Origin: CAWCWK01 sp963842125
GTDB lineage: Bacteria; Pseudomonadota; Alphaproteobacteria; Rhizobiales; CAWCWK01
Assembly: GCA_963842125.1 (NCBI GenBank)
Contig: CAWJFE010000001.1
Span: forward strand, 1,240,001-1,304,000
Direction: 5' to 3'
Length of the DNA: 64,000 nt
Shown here piece by piece: positions 1 through 10,086 of the stretch. The notes below the pieces were generated by a model that saw nothing but the letters and a program-made list of their open reading frames with translations, was not told where the DNA came from and did not search any database. Each line of letters opens with the position of its first letter. Positions within the stretch are counted from its first letter, which is position 1. The position numbers and the translations under genes were made by a program.

Positions 1-225
1 CAACATGATGTGACCGGCCCCGCCCCGTCTTGTCCCGCTCTGGCACGACGTGTTGCGCGAATGCGCCAAGCTTTCGTCAAACTTGACGCGCATCCTTGCC
101 TCTTACGAAAGGGCGACCCTTCGCCAGCCTCTGGCGCTCTGGCCGCCTGTTCCGAGACGTCACGCGTAAAGGGTGTCGAGCCCGTGCCCCCTAGTCCCCA
201 GGGCTCGAACCACCAGGAGACATCG

Positions 226-1092
226 ATGGACCTGACGCAGACGGCGCTCGACGCGCCGCAGCACAGCGTGTCGCTGCTCGCCCTCTTCCTCCAGTCGAGC
301 CTCATCGTGAAGGTCGTCATGATCGGTCTCGTTCTGGCGTCCGTCTGGTGCTGGGCGATCATCTTCGACAAGGTGATGCTCTATCGGCGTGTCGCGCGCC
401 GCATGGACGCGTTCGAGGCCACGTTCTGGTCCGGCCAATCGCTCGATGCGCTCTATGCCGGCGTCGAGCGCGAGGCCGCAGGCGGCAAGACGCAGACCGG
501 CATGGCCGCGCTCTTCCTCGCCGCGATGCAGGAATGGAAGCGCAGCCACGAGATGGCCGCGCGCGCCTTCCAGGGCCTCCAGATGCGGATCGAGAAGGGT
601 CTCGACGTCGCGCTGGCCCGCGAGGTGTCGAGCTTCGAGAGCAATCTCCTCGTCCTCGCGACGGTCGGCTCGGCCGCGCCCTTCGTCGGTCTCTTCGGCA
701 CCGTCTGGGGTATCATGACGAGCTTCCAGGCGATCGCGGGCGCGCAGAATGCGAGCCTTGCCGTCGTCGCGCCCGGCATCGCCGAGGCGCTGCTCGCAAC
801 GGCGCTCGGCCTTCTGGCCGCCATCCCCGCGACCATCGCCTACAACCGCTTCGCCGCCCGGGTGCAGCAGCTCTCGGGGCGTCTCGAGGGCTTTGCCGAC
901 GAGTTCTCCGCCATCATCTCGCGCCAGATCGATGCGCAGGCCGGGCAGGCGCAGGCCGCACGAGCCCAGGCCGCGCGCGGTCACGCCGCCGCCTCGCAGT
1001 CCGCGCGGCCGATGCCTCAGCCCCAAGCCTCGGCTCCGGCCGCTCGCCCGGCGACGAGTGCGCCGGCGCAAGCCTACCCCGTGGGGGCCTGA
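226..1092 (+). CDS. tolQ: TolQ, proton-channel subunit of the Tol-Pal system
   Basis: Inner-membrane protein of 288 residues in the MotA/TolQ/ExbB family. With TolR it uses the proton-motive force to energise TolA during outer-membrane constriction at division. Three membrane segments are visible, near residues 20-45, 140-163 and 186-207, with a large cytoplasmic loop between the first two, as usual for TolQ. The frame stays open upstream to base 10, but that extension is Arg/Pro-rich and unlike TolQ. The ATG at 226 has a purine-rich stretch (aggaga) just before it and gives the normal N-terminus. The C-terminus is Ala/Gln-rich and probably disordered. It is the first gene of tolQRAB-pal; tolR follows after 3 bases. 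ybgC, which often precedes tolQ, is not seen in the 225 bases available. Confidence 0.95.
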   Translation: MDLTQTALDAPQHSVSLLALFLQSSLIVKVVMIGLVLASVWCWAIIFDKVMLYRRVARRMDAFEATFWSGQSLDALYAGVEREAAGGKTQTGMAALFLAAMQEWKRSHEMAARAFQGLQMRIEKGLDVALAREVSSFESNLLVLATVGSAAPFVGLFGTVWGIMTSFQAIAGAQNASLAVVAPGIAEALLATALGLLAAIPATIAYNRFAARVQQLSGRLEGFADEFSAIISRQIDAQAGQAQAARAQAARGHAAASQSARPMPQPQASAPAARPATSAPAQAYPVGA

Positions 1093-1095
1093 TCG

Positions 1096-1572
1096 ATGGG
1101 CGCTTCCCTGCAAGCCATGGGCGGCGGACGCCGGCGCGGCCGCGGGCGCGGCCGTCGCCACACGCCGATGTCCGAGATCAACGTGACGCCCTTCGTCGAC
1201 GTGATGCTGGTCCTCCTTATCATCTTCATGGTCTCCGCCCCGCTTCTGACGACCGGCGTGCCGATCGACCTGCCGGCGGCCGGCGGCAACAATCTCGAGG
1301 GCGATAGCGAGCCCTTGACCGTCAGCATCGACGAGACAGGCCGCATCTTCCTCCAGGAGAGCGAAGTGCCGCTCGCCGAGATCGCCGACAAGCTGACCGC
1401 CATCGCGGCCAATGGCGCCGACAGCCTGGAGGGTCGCATCTTCGTGCGCGCGGCCGACGGGGTCGGCTATGGCGCCGTCGTGCAGGTGATGACGGCGATC
1501 AATACGGCCGGCTATACGCGGATCGGCCTCGTGACCGGGCAGGCGCCGGCTCCCGACGAGGGGGTGCGCTAG
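1096..1572 (+). CDS. tolR: TolR, stator subunit of the Tol-Pal system
   Basis: ExbD/TolR family protein of 158 residues. A basic Gly/Arg-rich cytoplasmic tail is followed by the family hallmark MSEINVTPFVDVMLVLLIIF near residues 25-44. The Asp in FVDVML is the conserved membrane carboxylate thought to carry protons. A single membrane segment lies near residues 35-57 and is followed by a periplasmic domain. It starts 3 bases after tolQ and ends 1 base before tolA, so translation of the three is probably coupled. The basic N-terminal tail of about 22 residues is longer than in E. coli; an internal ATG in HTPMSEI could be an alternative start. Confidence 0.95.
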   Translation: MGASLQAMGGGRRRGRGRGRRHTPMSEINVTPFVDVMLVLLIIFMVSAPLLTTGVPIDLPAAGGNNLEGDSEPLTVSIDETGRIFLQESEVPLAEIADKLTAIAANGADSLEGRIFVRAADGVGYGAVVQVMTAINTAGYTRIGLVTGQAPAPDEGVR

Positions 1573-1573
1573 C

Positions 1574-2879
1574 ATGGCTTTCGGACGCGCCAGGAAGGCC
1601 AGGGTCGATCCGAGCTTCACACCGGAGACCGATGCCGCCGCGCCGGCGACGCAGCGCCCTTCGAGGGCCAGGAAGAAGACGTCGGCGACGATGAAGGCTG
1701 CGCTCATCGCGTCCCTCGCGGCCCATGCCGGCGTCTTCGGCTATGCCTTCTTCGTCTGGACGACGCCCGACGCGCTCGACGCGCCGCCCATCGAGAACGT
1801 CTCGGTCGACATCATCGACATCGCGGACGCGACCGAACTCACGCTCGGCGACGAGCGGGGCGACGAGGCCGAGCCGGAGGCCGTTCGCACCGTCGAGGCC
1901 GAGCGCGAGGCCGAGACCGTGCAGGAGGGCGAGGTGCGCGATGCGCCCGTTCGCGAAGTCGCCCGCGAGGCGCAGACCCCACCCCCGCCGACGGTGCGCG
2001 AGATCCCCGTTCGCCCGGTGCCGACCGAGCCGGAGCGTGTCGAGCCGACGCCGGAGCCTCAGGTGGCCGAGGTCGTGCCCGAGCGGACGCCGGAGCCGAC
2101 GCCCGTCCACGGAACCCACACCGGAACCCACACCGGAACCCTTGGCGGCTTCACCGGCCGAACCCGAAGTGGCGGCGGCTCCGCTTCCGCCGACCCCGCT
2201 CGGCCGCCCCGCAGGCCTGCGCGCGCCGCCGCCTCAGGTCGCCGACGTGGCGCCCGAAGTGACGCCCGAAGTGACGCCGGAGCCTCAGCCGACGCAGGTC
2301 GCCGCCGTCGCGCAGCCGACCCCGGTCGATCCGGCACCCGTCACACCTGCGCCCGTGATGCCTGCGCCCGTGATGCCTCAAACGCCACAGATCCAGCCGA
2401 TCGAGACCGAGACGGTCCAGCCGAGCATCAGCCAGGACGCGCTCCTCGACACGCTCGATCCCGACCGGATCGCCGCGCTCCTCAACAAGCAGGATCCGGT
2501 CGCGGCCAGCGCGCCGACGCAGACCGCCGCCTCCCAGACACCGAGCCTCGGCGCCGTCGAGGGTGCGGGCCAGACGCTGACGATCTCGGAGATCGGCGCG
2601 CTTCGCCGCCGTCTCGCCCAGTGCTGGACGCCGCCATTGGGTGCGCGCGGTGCCGAGACGCTGACGGTGAAGGTCAACATGCTGCTCAATCCGGACGGTA
2701 CGCTGCGCGGCCCCCCTCGCGTGGTCGACGCACCCTTCGGCCCTGCCGCCGAGGCCGCCTCGCAGGCCGCGACCCGTGCCGTCCTCCAATGCCAGCCCTA
2801 CGCCCTGCCGCCCGAGAAATACGATCTCTGGCAGGACATCACGATCAATTTCGACCCGCGCCAGATGCTGGGTCTCTAA
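1574..2879 (+). CDS. tolA: TolA, periplasm-spanning Tol protein (apparent +1 frameshift)
   Basis: TolA links the TolQR motor to TolB and Pal across the periplasm. The N-terminal part reads in the frame of the ATG at 1574, with one membrane segment near residues 42-62 and then an acidic, proline-rich stalk. From about base 2109 the TolA-like sequence continues in the next frame: EPTP repeats, a PVTPAPVMPAPVM stretch, then a C-terminal domain with LRRRLAQCW and TLTVKVNMLLNPDGTL, ending at 2879. Skipping one base in the 'tcc' at 2106-2108 joins the halves into about 434 residues. Without that, translation runs in the first frame into an Arg-rich tail to 2890. The shift sits next to a 12-bp repeat. 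It may be a sequencing error, a real mutation or recoding. tolB follows 7 bases after the C-terminal frame stops. Confidence 0.85.
2111..2141 (+). repeat. 12-bp tandem repeat in the tolA stalk
   Basis: The unit ggaacccacacc occurs twice in tandem, followed by a partial third copy. In the downstream tolA frame it encodes the repeat EPTP, the expected stalk sequence. In the upstream frame it encodes GTHT. The unit length is a multiple of three, so gain or loss of copies would not itself shift the frame. The one-base discrepancy lies immediately before the repeat. Confidence 0.8.
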
Positions 2880-2886
2880 AGGTAGG

Positions 2887-4194
2887 ATGAACGTGTCCGC
2901 GTATTTCCGCACTCTTCCCGCCGCCTTGGTGGCGGTGTTCCTCATGGCCGCACCGCTCGATTTAGCGCGTGCGATCGAGATCGACGTCACCGAGGGCACG
3001 CTCGATCCGTTGCCCATCGCGATCGCCGGCTTCCAAGGCGACGCCGATCTCGCCGGTCCGGTCGTCGAGGTAGTCGAGAGCAATCTGCGCCGCTCCGGCC
3101 TCTTTCGTCCGCTCGACCGGGCCTCGTTCCTCCAGAACGACGCGACCGTCTCGGCCAGCCCGCGTTTTGCGGACTGGCGCGCCATCGGGGCGCAGGCCGT
3201 CGCGGTCGGCAATGTCGCGCGCCAGCCCGATGGGCAGGTGCGGGCCGAGTTCCGCCTCTGGGACCCGGTCAGCCAGACGCAGCTGGCCGGCCAGCAATTC
3301 TCGACCACGCCCGAGAACTGGCGCCGCGTGGCGCACATCATCTCCGACGCCATCTATGCGCAGCTGACCGGCGAGACCGGCTATTTCGACACCCGGGTGG
3401 TCTTCATCGACGAGTCGGGGCCGAAGGATGCCCGCGTGAAGCGGCTCGCCATCATGGATCAGGACGGCGCCAACGTGCGCTACCTGACGCAAGGCGCCGA
3501 GCTCGTGCTCACGCCGCGCTTCTCGCCGACCAATCAGAACGTCGTCTACATGGCCTATGATGGCGGCCGGCCGCAGGTCTACCTCCTCGACATCGACACC
3601 GGCCAGCGCGAGGTCGTCGGCAACTTCCCGGGCATGAGCTTCGCGCCCCGTTTCACGCCCGACGGGCGCCGCATCGTGATGAGCCTGGAACAGGGCGGCA
3701 ATTCCAACATCTACCTGATGGACATCGCGACCGGCACGACGACGCGGCTGACCAACACCCAGGCCATCGACACCGGACCCTCCTTCTCGCCGGATGGCGG
3801 GCGCATCGTCTTCGAGTCCGACCGCGAGGGCTCGCAGCAGCTCTACATCATGGACGTCAATGGCGGCGGTCAGCAGCGGATCTCCTTCGGGCAGGGGCGC
3901 TATTCGACGCCGGTATGGTCGCCGCGCGGCGATCTCATCGCCTTCACCAAGCAGGAGGGCGGACGCTTCAAGATCGGCGTCATGGCGCCCGACGGGTCGG
4001 GCGAGCGCATCCTGACGGAGGGCTTCCACAACGAGGGCCCGACCTGGGCACCCAATGGCCGCGTCCTCATGTTCTTCCGCGACGAAGGTGCCGGACCGCA
4101 GCTCTTCTCCGTCGATCTGACGGGCTATAACGAGGCCCGCGTGCCGACGCCCCAGTTCGGGTCTGACCCGGCCTGGTCGCCGCTGCTGAATTGA
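2887..4194 (+). CDS. tolB: TolB, periplasmic beta-propeller of the Tol-Pal system
   Basis: Periplasmic protein of 435 residues that binds Pal and TolA. The start at 2887 gives a clear signal peptide (AALVAVFLMAAPLDLARA) with cleavage near residue 31. The N-terminal TolB domain is followed by repeated WD40-like blades of the type PRFSPDG..I...SD..G, such as FAPRFTPDGRRIVM and GPSFSPDGGRIVFESD. The frame is open upstream to 2776, but that part overlaps the tolA C-terminus and is not TolB-like. A purine-rich aggtagg lies directly before the ATG. Its length and layout match the family. Confidence 0.96.
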   Translation: MNVSAYFRTLPAALVAVFLMAAPLDLARAIEIDVTEGTLDPLPIAIAGFQGDADLAGPVVEVVESNLRRSGLFRPLDRASFLQNDATVSASPRFADWRAIGAQAVAVGNVARQPDGQVRAEFRLWDPVSQTQLAGQQFSTTPENWRRVAHIISDAIYAQLTGETGYFDTRVVFIDESGPKDARVKRLAIMDQDGANVRYLTQGAELVLTPRFSPTNQNVVYMAYDGGRPQVYLLDIDTGQREVVGNFPGMSFAPRFTPDGRRIVMSLEQGGNSNIYLMDIATGTTTRLTNTQAIDTGPSFSPDGGRIVFESDREGSQQLYIMDVNGGGQQRISFGQGRYSTPVWSPRGDLIAFTKQEGGRFKIGVMAPDGSGERILTEGFHNEGPTWAPNGRVLMFFRDEGAGPQLFSVDLTGYNEARVPTPQFGSDPAWSPLLN

Positions 4195-4244
4195 TCGCCG
4201 GAGCTTGGCCCGCCGTGCCTGACCGACCGAACGCCGAACCCCGG

Positions 4245-4475
4245 ATGACGCTTTCCATGATGGTGTCGATGGGTATCGGATCCCTTTGCATGTTCGCGGG
4301 GCTCTTCATGGTCTTCGTGCCGGAAGAGCCGCGACCCTTCATGGGCTGGACGCTGGTGGGCCTCGGGTTCGCCCTCGAACTCGTCACCGCGATCCGCTTC
4401 GTCCTTCTCGCGAAGGCGCAGGAACGCGCCGCTCGACAGAACCGCACCGCACGAAACGACCGGGACGTCCCTTGA
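4245..4475 (+). CDS. Small two-pass membrane protein in the tol-pal operon
   Basis: Predicted protein of 76 residues, not recognised as a named family. Two hydrophobic segments (MVSMGIGSLCMFAGLFMVFV and WTLVGLGFALELVTAIRFVLL) are separated by a short EEPRPF turn, and a basic Gln/Arg-rich C-terminal tail follows. A TTG at 4191 overlapping the tolB stop is in frame and would add 18 residues. The ATG at 4245 is preferred because the hydrophobic region begins just after it. It lies between tolB and pal on the same strand, where alphaproteobacterial operons normally have nothing, so it is probably co-transcribed with the Tol system. The function is unknown. Confidence 0.6.
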   Translation: MTLSMMVSMGIGSLCMFAGLFMVFVPEEPRPFMGWTLVGLGFALELVTAIRFVLLAKAQERAARQNRTARNDRDVP

Positions 4476-4515
4476 GCCCGGCCAAATCATTCGCCCCTTT
4501 TCTCGGAGATTTTAC

Positions 4516-4995
4516 GTGACATCCCTTCGCCTTCGCTCCTTCGCCATCCTCATCTGCACCGGCCTCGCCATCGTCGGCTGTGCCAAGAACCCGGCCGTCA
4601 ACTCGGCCCTGCCGGGCGGCGGTGTCGGTGTCGCCGCGCCCGGCAGCCCGCAGGAATTCGCGCAGATCGTCGGCGACAAGGTCCTCTTCGAGACCGACTC
4701 GTCGCAGCTCACCGCGACGGGCCGCGCCACGCTCGATGGGCAGGCGCGCTGGCTGCAGCAATATGGGCGCTATTCGGTCCGCATCGAGGGCCATGCCGAC
4801 GAGCGCGGGACCCGCGAGTACAACATCGCGCTTGGCGCCCGCCGGGCCGAGGCGGTGCGCAACTACCTCGCCGCGCGCGGTGTCAACATGGCCAACGCGA
4901 CGACGATCTCCTTTGGCAAGGAGCGCCCGGTCGCGGTCTGCAACGACATCTCCTGCTGGTCTCAGAACCGCCGCGCGGTGACGGCGCTGCAGTAG
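4516..4995 (+). CDS. pal: Pal, peptidoglycan-associated lipoprotein
   Basis: Outer-membrane lipoprotein of 159 residues with an OmpA-like peptidoglycan-binding domain. The GTG start gives a lipoprotein signal with lipobox IVGC and the lipidated Cys near residue 22. The OmpA-like domain occupies roughly residues 50-159 and shows VLFETDSSQLT and IEGHADERGTREYNIALG, the usual diaminopimelate-binding motif. It partners with TolB and TolA. It ends only 10 bases before tilS, with no cpoB/ybgF between them. Confidence 0.95.
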   Translation: MTSLRLRSFAILICTGLAIVGCAKNPAVNSALPGGGVGVAAPGSPQEFAQIVGDKVLFETDSSQLTATGRATLDGQARWLQQYGRYSVRIEGHADERGTREYNIALGARRAEAVRNYLAARGVNMANATTISFGKERPVAVCNDISCWSQNRRAVTALQ

Positions 4996-5005
4996 CGTCG
5001 ATGGA

Positions 5006-6268
5006 ATGACGAAGGCGCCGCCTGATGAGGCGGAGACACCGATCGGCGACGCCGAGGCCGATGCACTCCTCTCGTCGCTCGGCGAGATCGGCACCCTCGT
5101 CGTCGCCGTATCGGGCGGTGCCGACAGCGCCGCGCTCCTCCGTCTCCTCGCGCGTTGGGCGAAGCGCCCCGGCCGCCCCACCCTGGTCGTCGCCACGATC
5201 GATCACGGCGTGCGACCTGATGCCGAGGGCGAGGTGAGGCGCGTCATGGGCTGGGCCGAGGCTCTCGGTCTCCAGGGTGTGTCGCGGCGGCTGAGCTCGG
5301 GGACGAGGGGCCATGCGGACCTGCGCGAGGCGCGTTATGCGGCTCTGAGCGCGATCGCACACGATGTCGGCGCACGCCATGTCGCGCTCGCCCACCACCG
5401 CGACGACCAGGCCGAGACAGTGCTGCTTCGGCTCGGTCGGGGGAGCGGGTTGCGCGGTCTGACCGGCATGGCCGCCGCTCGCGAGCGGGACGGCGTCACC
5501 TATGCCCGACCGCTTCTCTCGGTACCCGCCCTCCGGCTTCGCGCCACCTGCCGCGCGATGAAGCAGGACTGGATCGAGGATCCATCCAACGCCGACCCGC
5601 GCTATGCTCGCACCCGCCTGCGCACCCTCGCCCCCGATCTCGCCGCGATCGGCCTCACGCCCGAGCGACTGTCCGAGACCGCGCACCGCCTCGCGCGGGC
5701 GCAGCAGGCGATCGATGCGATGGTGGCCGAGCGGCTTCGTCCCGCACATGTCCACGCCATCGGCCTCGTCACCTGCCCGCGCGACGCTTTTGACGCGCCG
5801 GACGAGATCGCCCTGCGCATGCTCGAGGCGCTGCTGCGGACCGCCGGCGGCCAACCCTATCCGCCCCGCGTGGAACGGCTGGAAATGCTTCTAGACGTTA
5901 TTCGGAGAGGGGACGAACCCTTGCGGCGAACGCTACATGGCTGCGTCATCGCGCGCGTGAACGGCCTCGTCCACGTCTACCGGGAAGCCGGCCGGACCCT
6001 CACGCCAGACCTCCGGCTCGACAGCGGCCGCGGCGGCATCTGGGACGCACGGTTCACCGTCGAGGCCGATGGCCCGGTCACGATCGGCTGCGCGACCTCG
6101 CGCCCGATGCCAGACGCGCCATCAGGCATCGATCCCGTATCCTGGCGGGCAGCCGCCGCGATGGCCCCCGCCCTTCTCGCAGGCACCGGCGCCACCGCGC
6201 GCCTTCGCTGCGACCCGGCTCTCGACGCCCCCGGGGCCCTCACGCTCCAGCCTTGCGCGCTCTTGTAG
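5006..6268 (+). CDS. tilS: TilS, tRNA(Ile)-lysidine synthase
   Basis: Cytoplasmic enzyme of 420 residues that ligates lysine to C34 of the CAU anticodon of tRNA-Ile2, switching its decoding from AUG to AUA. The PP-loop ATP-binding motif SGGADS is near residues 36-41. It is followed by DHGVR and by HHRDDQAETVLLRLGRGSGLRGLTGM-type family sequence, then PLL and DPSNAD....R.R.R. The C-terminal region is less conserved, as is typical. Its place between pal and ftsH is the standard alphaproteobacterial order once cpoB is removed. Confidence 0.94.
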   Translation: MTKAPPDEAETPIGDAEADALLSSLGEIGTLVVAVSGGADSAALLRLLARWAKRPGRPTLVVATIDHGVRPDAEGEVRRVMGWAEALGLQGVSRRLSSGTRGHADLREARYAALSAIAHDVGARHVALAHHRDDQAETVLLRLGRGSGLRGLTGMAAARERDGVTYARPLLSVPALRLRATCRAMKQDWIEDPSNADPRYARTRLRTLAPDLAAIGLTPERLSETAHRLARAQQAIDAMVAERLRPAHVHAIGLVTCPRDAFDAPDEIALRMLEALLRTAGGQPYPPRVERLEMLLDVIRRGDEPLRRTLHGCVIARVNGLVHVYREAGRTLTPDLRLDSGRGGIWDARFTVEADGPVTIGCATSRPMPDAPSGIDPVSWRAAAAMAPALLAGTGATARLRCDPALDAPGALTLQPCALL

Positions 6269-6423
6269 GACCCGCTCCGCACACAACGTGTCCGATAAAA
6301 GAGCGCCGGTTGCAGCGAATGCGCAGAGTGGAATCGGGCGCGGGATACGTCATGGTCGGCGCGCTTGCGGTGAGACGCCATTAATGGCGCGACACGAAAG
6401 CGCGGCCAAGTCATGGCGCCGCG

Positions 6424-6452
6424 CTTGGCAGGCCGGGCGCGCATGCCTATCT
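6424..6452 (+). promoter_or_regulatory. Candidate RpoH (heat-shock) promoter for ftsH
   Basis: CTTGGC at 6424-6429 and CTATCT at 6447-6452 are separated by exactly 17 bases. They match the alphaproteobacterial sigma-32 pattern CTTG-N17-CTATnT reasonably well. A transcript would begin near 6459 and leave a leader of about 88 bases before the ftsH ATG. ftsH is a heat-shock gene in several relatives, which supports the call, but it rests on pattern matching by eye. Confidence 0.4.
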
Positions 6453-6546
6453 TGGGCTTCAACGCCTCGGCCCGCCGTCCCGGCCGATATCCCCTCGCGC
6501 GCCCCCTTGCATCACGCTCGGCGCGTGCCACGGAGTGCCCTCGCGC

Positions 6547-8478
<1,932 letters not shown>

Positions 8479-8500
8479 GCGCACGATCTCTCGCACTGGA

Positions 8501-8526
8501 AGGGCCCGCCTCGCGCGGGCCTTTCG
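8501..8526 (+). terminator. Hairpin after ftsH
   Basis: ggcccgc at 8503-8509 pairs with gcgggcc at 8515-8521, giving a 7-bp GC stem with a 5-base loop. A short ttt follows and then mixed sequence. It sits 23 bases after the ftsH stop and could be a weak intrinsic terminator or an attenuating hairpin before glmM, which lies 154 bases further on. Confidence 0.5.
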
Positions 8527-8679
8527 CGTTTCGGGCTCGAGCGTCGCTCGCGCAGTGCGATAGCAAAGCCTCAACCCTCTTCGGCAACGCGCCCTGAACG
8601 CGGGTCTGTCACGTTTGCGCCCATATGAGGGCTTCATGTCCGCCGGCGAGCGGCGGCGCGGACAGGATAGGGATTCGAG

Positions 8680-10023
8680 ATGGGCGAGTATTTCGGCACC
8701 GACGGCATTCGCGGCAAGGCCAACAGCTATCCGATCACGCCCGAGATCGCGATGAAGGTCGGCATGGCGGCCGGGCTTCTGTTGCGAAATGGCGGCCACA
8801 AGCACCGGGTCGTCATCGGTAAGGACACCCGCCTTTCCGGTTACATGATCGAGAACGCGCTCGTCGCCGGCTTCACGTCCGTCGGCATGGACGTCTTCCA
8901 GCTCGGCCCCATCCCCACACCCGCCGTCGCGATGCTGACGCGCTCCTTGCGCGCCGATCTCGGCGTCATGATCTCTGCCTCGCACAACCCCTATTACGAT
9001 AACGGCATCAAGCTCTTCGGCAAGGACGGCTACAAGCTCTCGGCCGACGAGGAGGCCAAGATCGAGGAGCTCCTGGGCGAAGACCTCTCCCGCCGCCTCG
9101 CCGGATCCAACGATATCGGCCGCGCCAAGCGCATCGATGGCGGCCATGAGCGCTATGTCGAGTTCGCCAAGCGTACGCTGCCGCGCGAGGCGACCCTGCA
9201 GGGCCTGCGCGTCGTTGTCGATTGCGCCAACGGCGCCGCCTACAAGGTCGCGCCCTCGGCCCTCTGGGAGCTCGGCGCGGAGGTCGTCACCGTCGGCATC
9301 GAGCCCAACGGCACCAATATCAACGCCAATGTCGGCTCGACCGCCGTCAACACGCTCTGCTCGAAGGTGAACGAGGTGCGCGCCGATATCGGCATCGCGC
9401 TCGACGGCGATGCCGACCGCGTCATCATCGTCGACGAGAAGGGCCGCGTCATCGACGGCGATCAGCTGATGGCCGTCATCGCCGCCTCCTGGTGCGAGGA
9501 CAGCCGGTTGTCGGGACCGGGCCTCGTCGCGACCGTGATGTCCAATCTCGGACTGGAGCGCTACGTCTCCTCGCTCGGCCTCAGCTTGGAGCGCACCGCG
9601 GTCGGCGACAAGCACGTCTCGGAGCGCATGCGCAGCCACGGCTACAACCTCGGCGGCGAGCAGTCCGGCCACATCATCATGTCGGACTATTCGACGACCG
9701 GCGACGGTCTCGTTGCGGCGCTTCAGGTCCTCTCGGTCGTCACCAAGCTCGACCAGCCCGTCTCCGAGGTCTGCCACCGCTTCGAGGCGCTGCCGCAGGT
9801 CCTCAAGAACGTGCGCTTCACCGGCGAGGGCGAGCCCTTGAAGCGCCCGCGCGTCCTCGAAGTCATCGCCGACGCCGAATCGCGCCTTGCCGGCCACGGC
9901 CGCCTCGTCATCCGCAAGTCCGGAACGGAGCCCCTCATCCGCGTCATGGGCGAGGGCGACGACGCGGCCCTCGTCGAGGGATGCGTGGACGAGATCGTCA
10001 GCGTGATTGCCGAAGCGGCTTGA
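8680..10023 (+). CDS. glmM: GlmM, phosphoglucosamine mutase
   Basis: Cytoplasmic enzyme of 447 residues that converts glucosamine-6-phosphate to glucosamine-1-phosphate for UDP-GlcNAc synthesis. The N-terminus YFGTDGIRG is typical. The catalytic phosphoserine is in the motif GVMISASHNPYYDNGIK, at about Ser101. The metal-binding loop DGDADR and the C-terminal phosphate-binding loop RKSGTEPLIRVM are present. Length and motif order match the family exactly. It follows ftsH as in most alphaproteobacteria. Confidence 0.97.
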   Translation: MGEYFGTDGIRGKANSYPITPEIAMKVGMAAGLLLRNGGHKHRVVIGKDTRLSGYMIENALVAGFTSVGMDVFQLGPIPTPAVAMLTRSLRADLGVMISASHNPYYDNGIKLFGKDGYKLSADEEAKIEELLGEDLSRRLAGSNDIGRAKRIDGGHERYVEFAKRTLPREATLQGLRVVVDCANGAAYKVAPSALWELGAEVVTVGIEPNGTNINANVGSTAVNTLCSKVNEVRADIGIALDGDADRVIIVDEKGRVIDGDQLMAVIAASWCEDSRLSGPGLVATVMSNLGLERYVSSLGLSLERTAVGDKHVSERMRSHGYNLGGEQSGHIIMSDYSTTGDGLVAALQVLSVVTKLDQPVSEVCHRFEALPQVLKNVRFTGEGEPLKRPRVLEVIADAESRLAGHGRLVIRKSGTEPLIRVMGEGDDAALVEGCVDEIVSVIAEAA

Positions 10024-10054
10024 GCCGCCGGGCTCGCTTCGCCTAACGTCAAGA

Positions 10055-10074
10055 CAGGGCCTCGGCCGGCCCTG
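10055..10074 (+). terminator. Hairpin between glmM and the methyltransferase gene
   Basis: cagggcc pairs with ggccctg across a 6-base loop, 31 bases after the glmM stop and 12 bases before the next ATG. There is no T-run, so it may be an mRNA-stability or attenuation hairpin rather than a full terminator. Confidence 0.35.
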
Positions 10075-10086
10075 GAGGCGCGCGCG

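Noticed and set aside
83..111. TTGACG near 83 as a tolQ promoter
   Set aside because: No -10 element at a fitting distance; spacings of 14-15 bases would be needed.
10..225. N-terminal extension of the tolQ frame to base 10
   Set aside because: The extra residues are unlike TolQ, and a good start with a purine-rich leader lies at 226.
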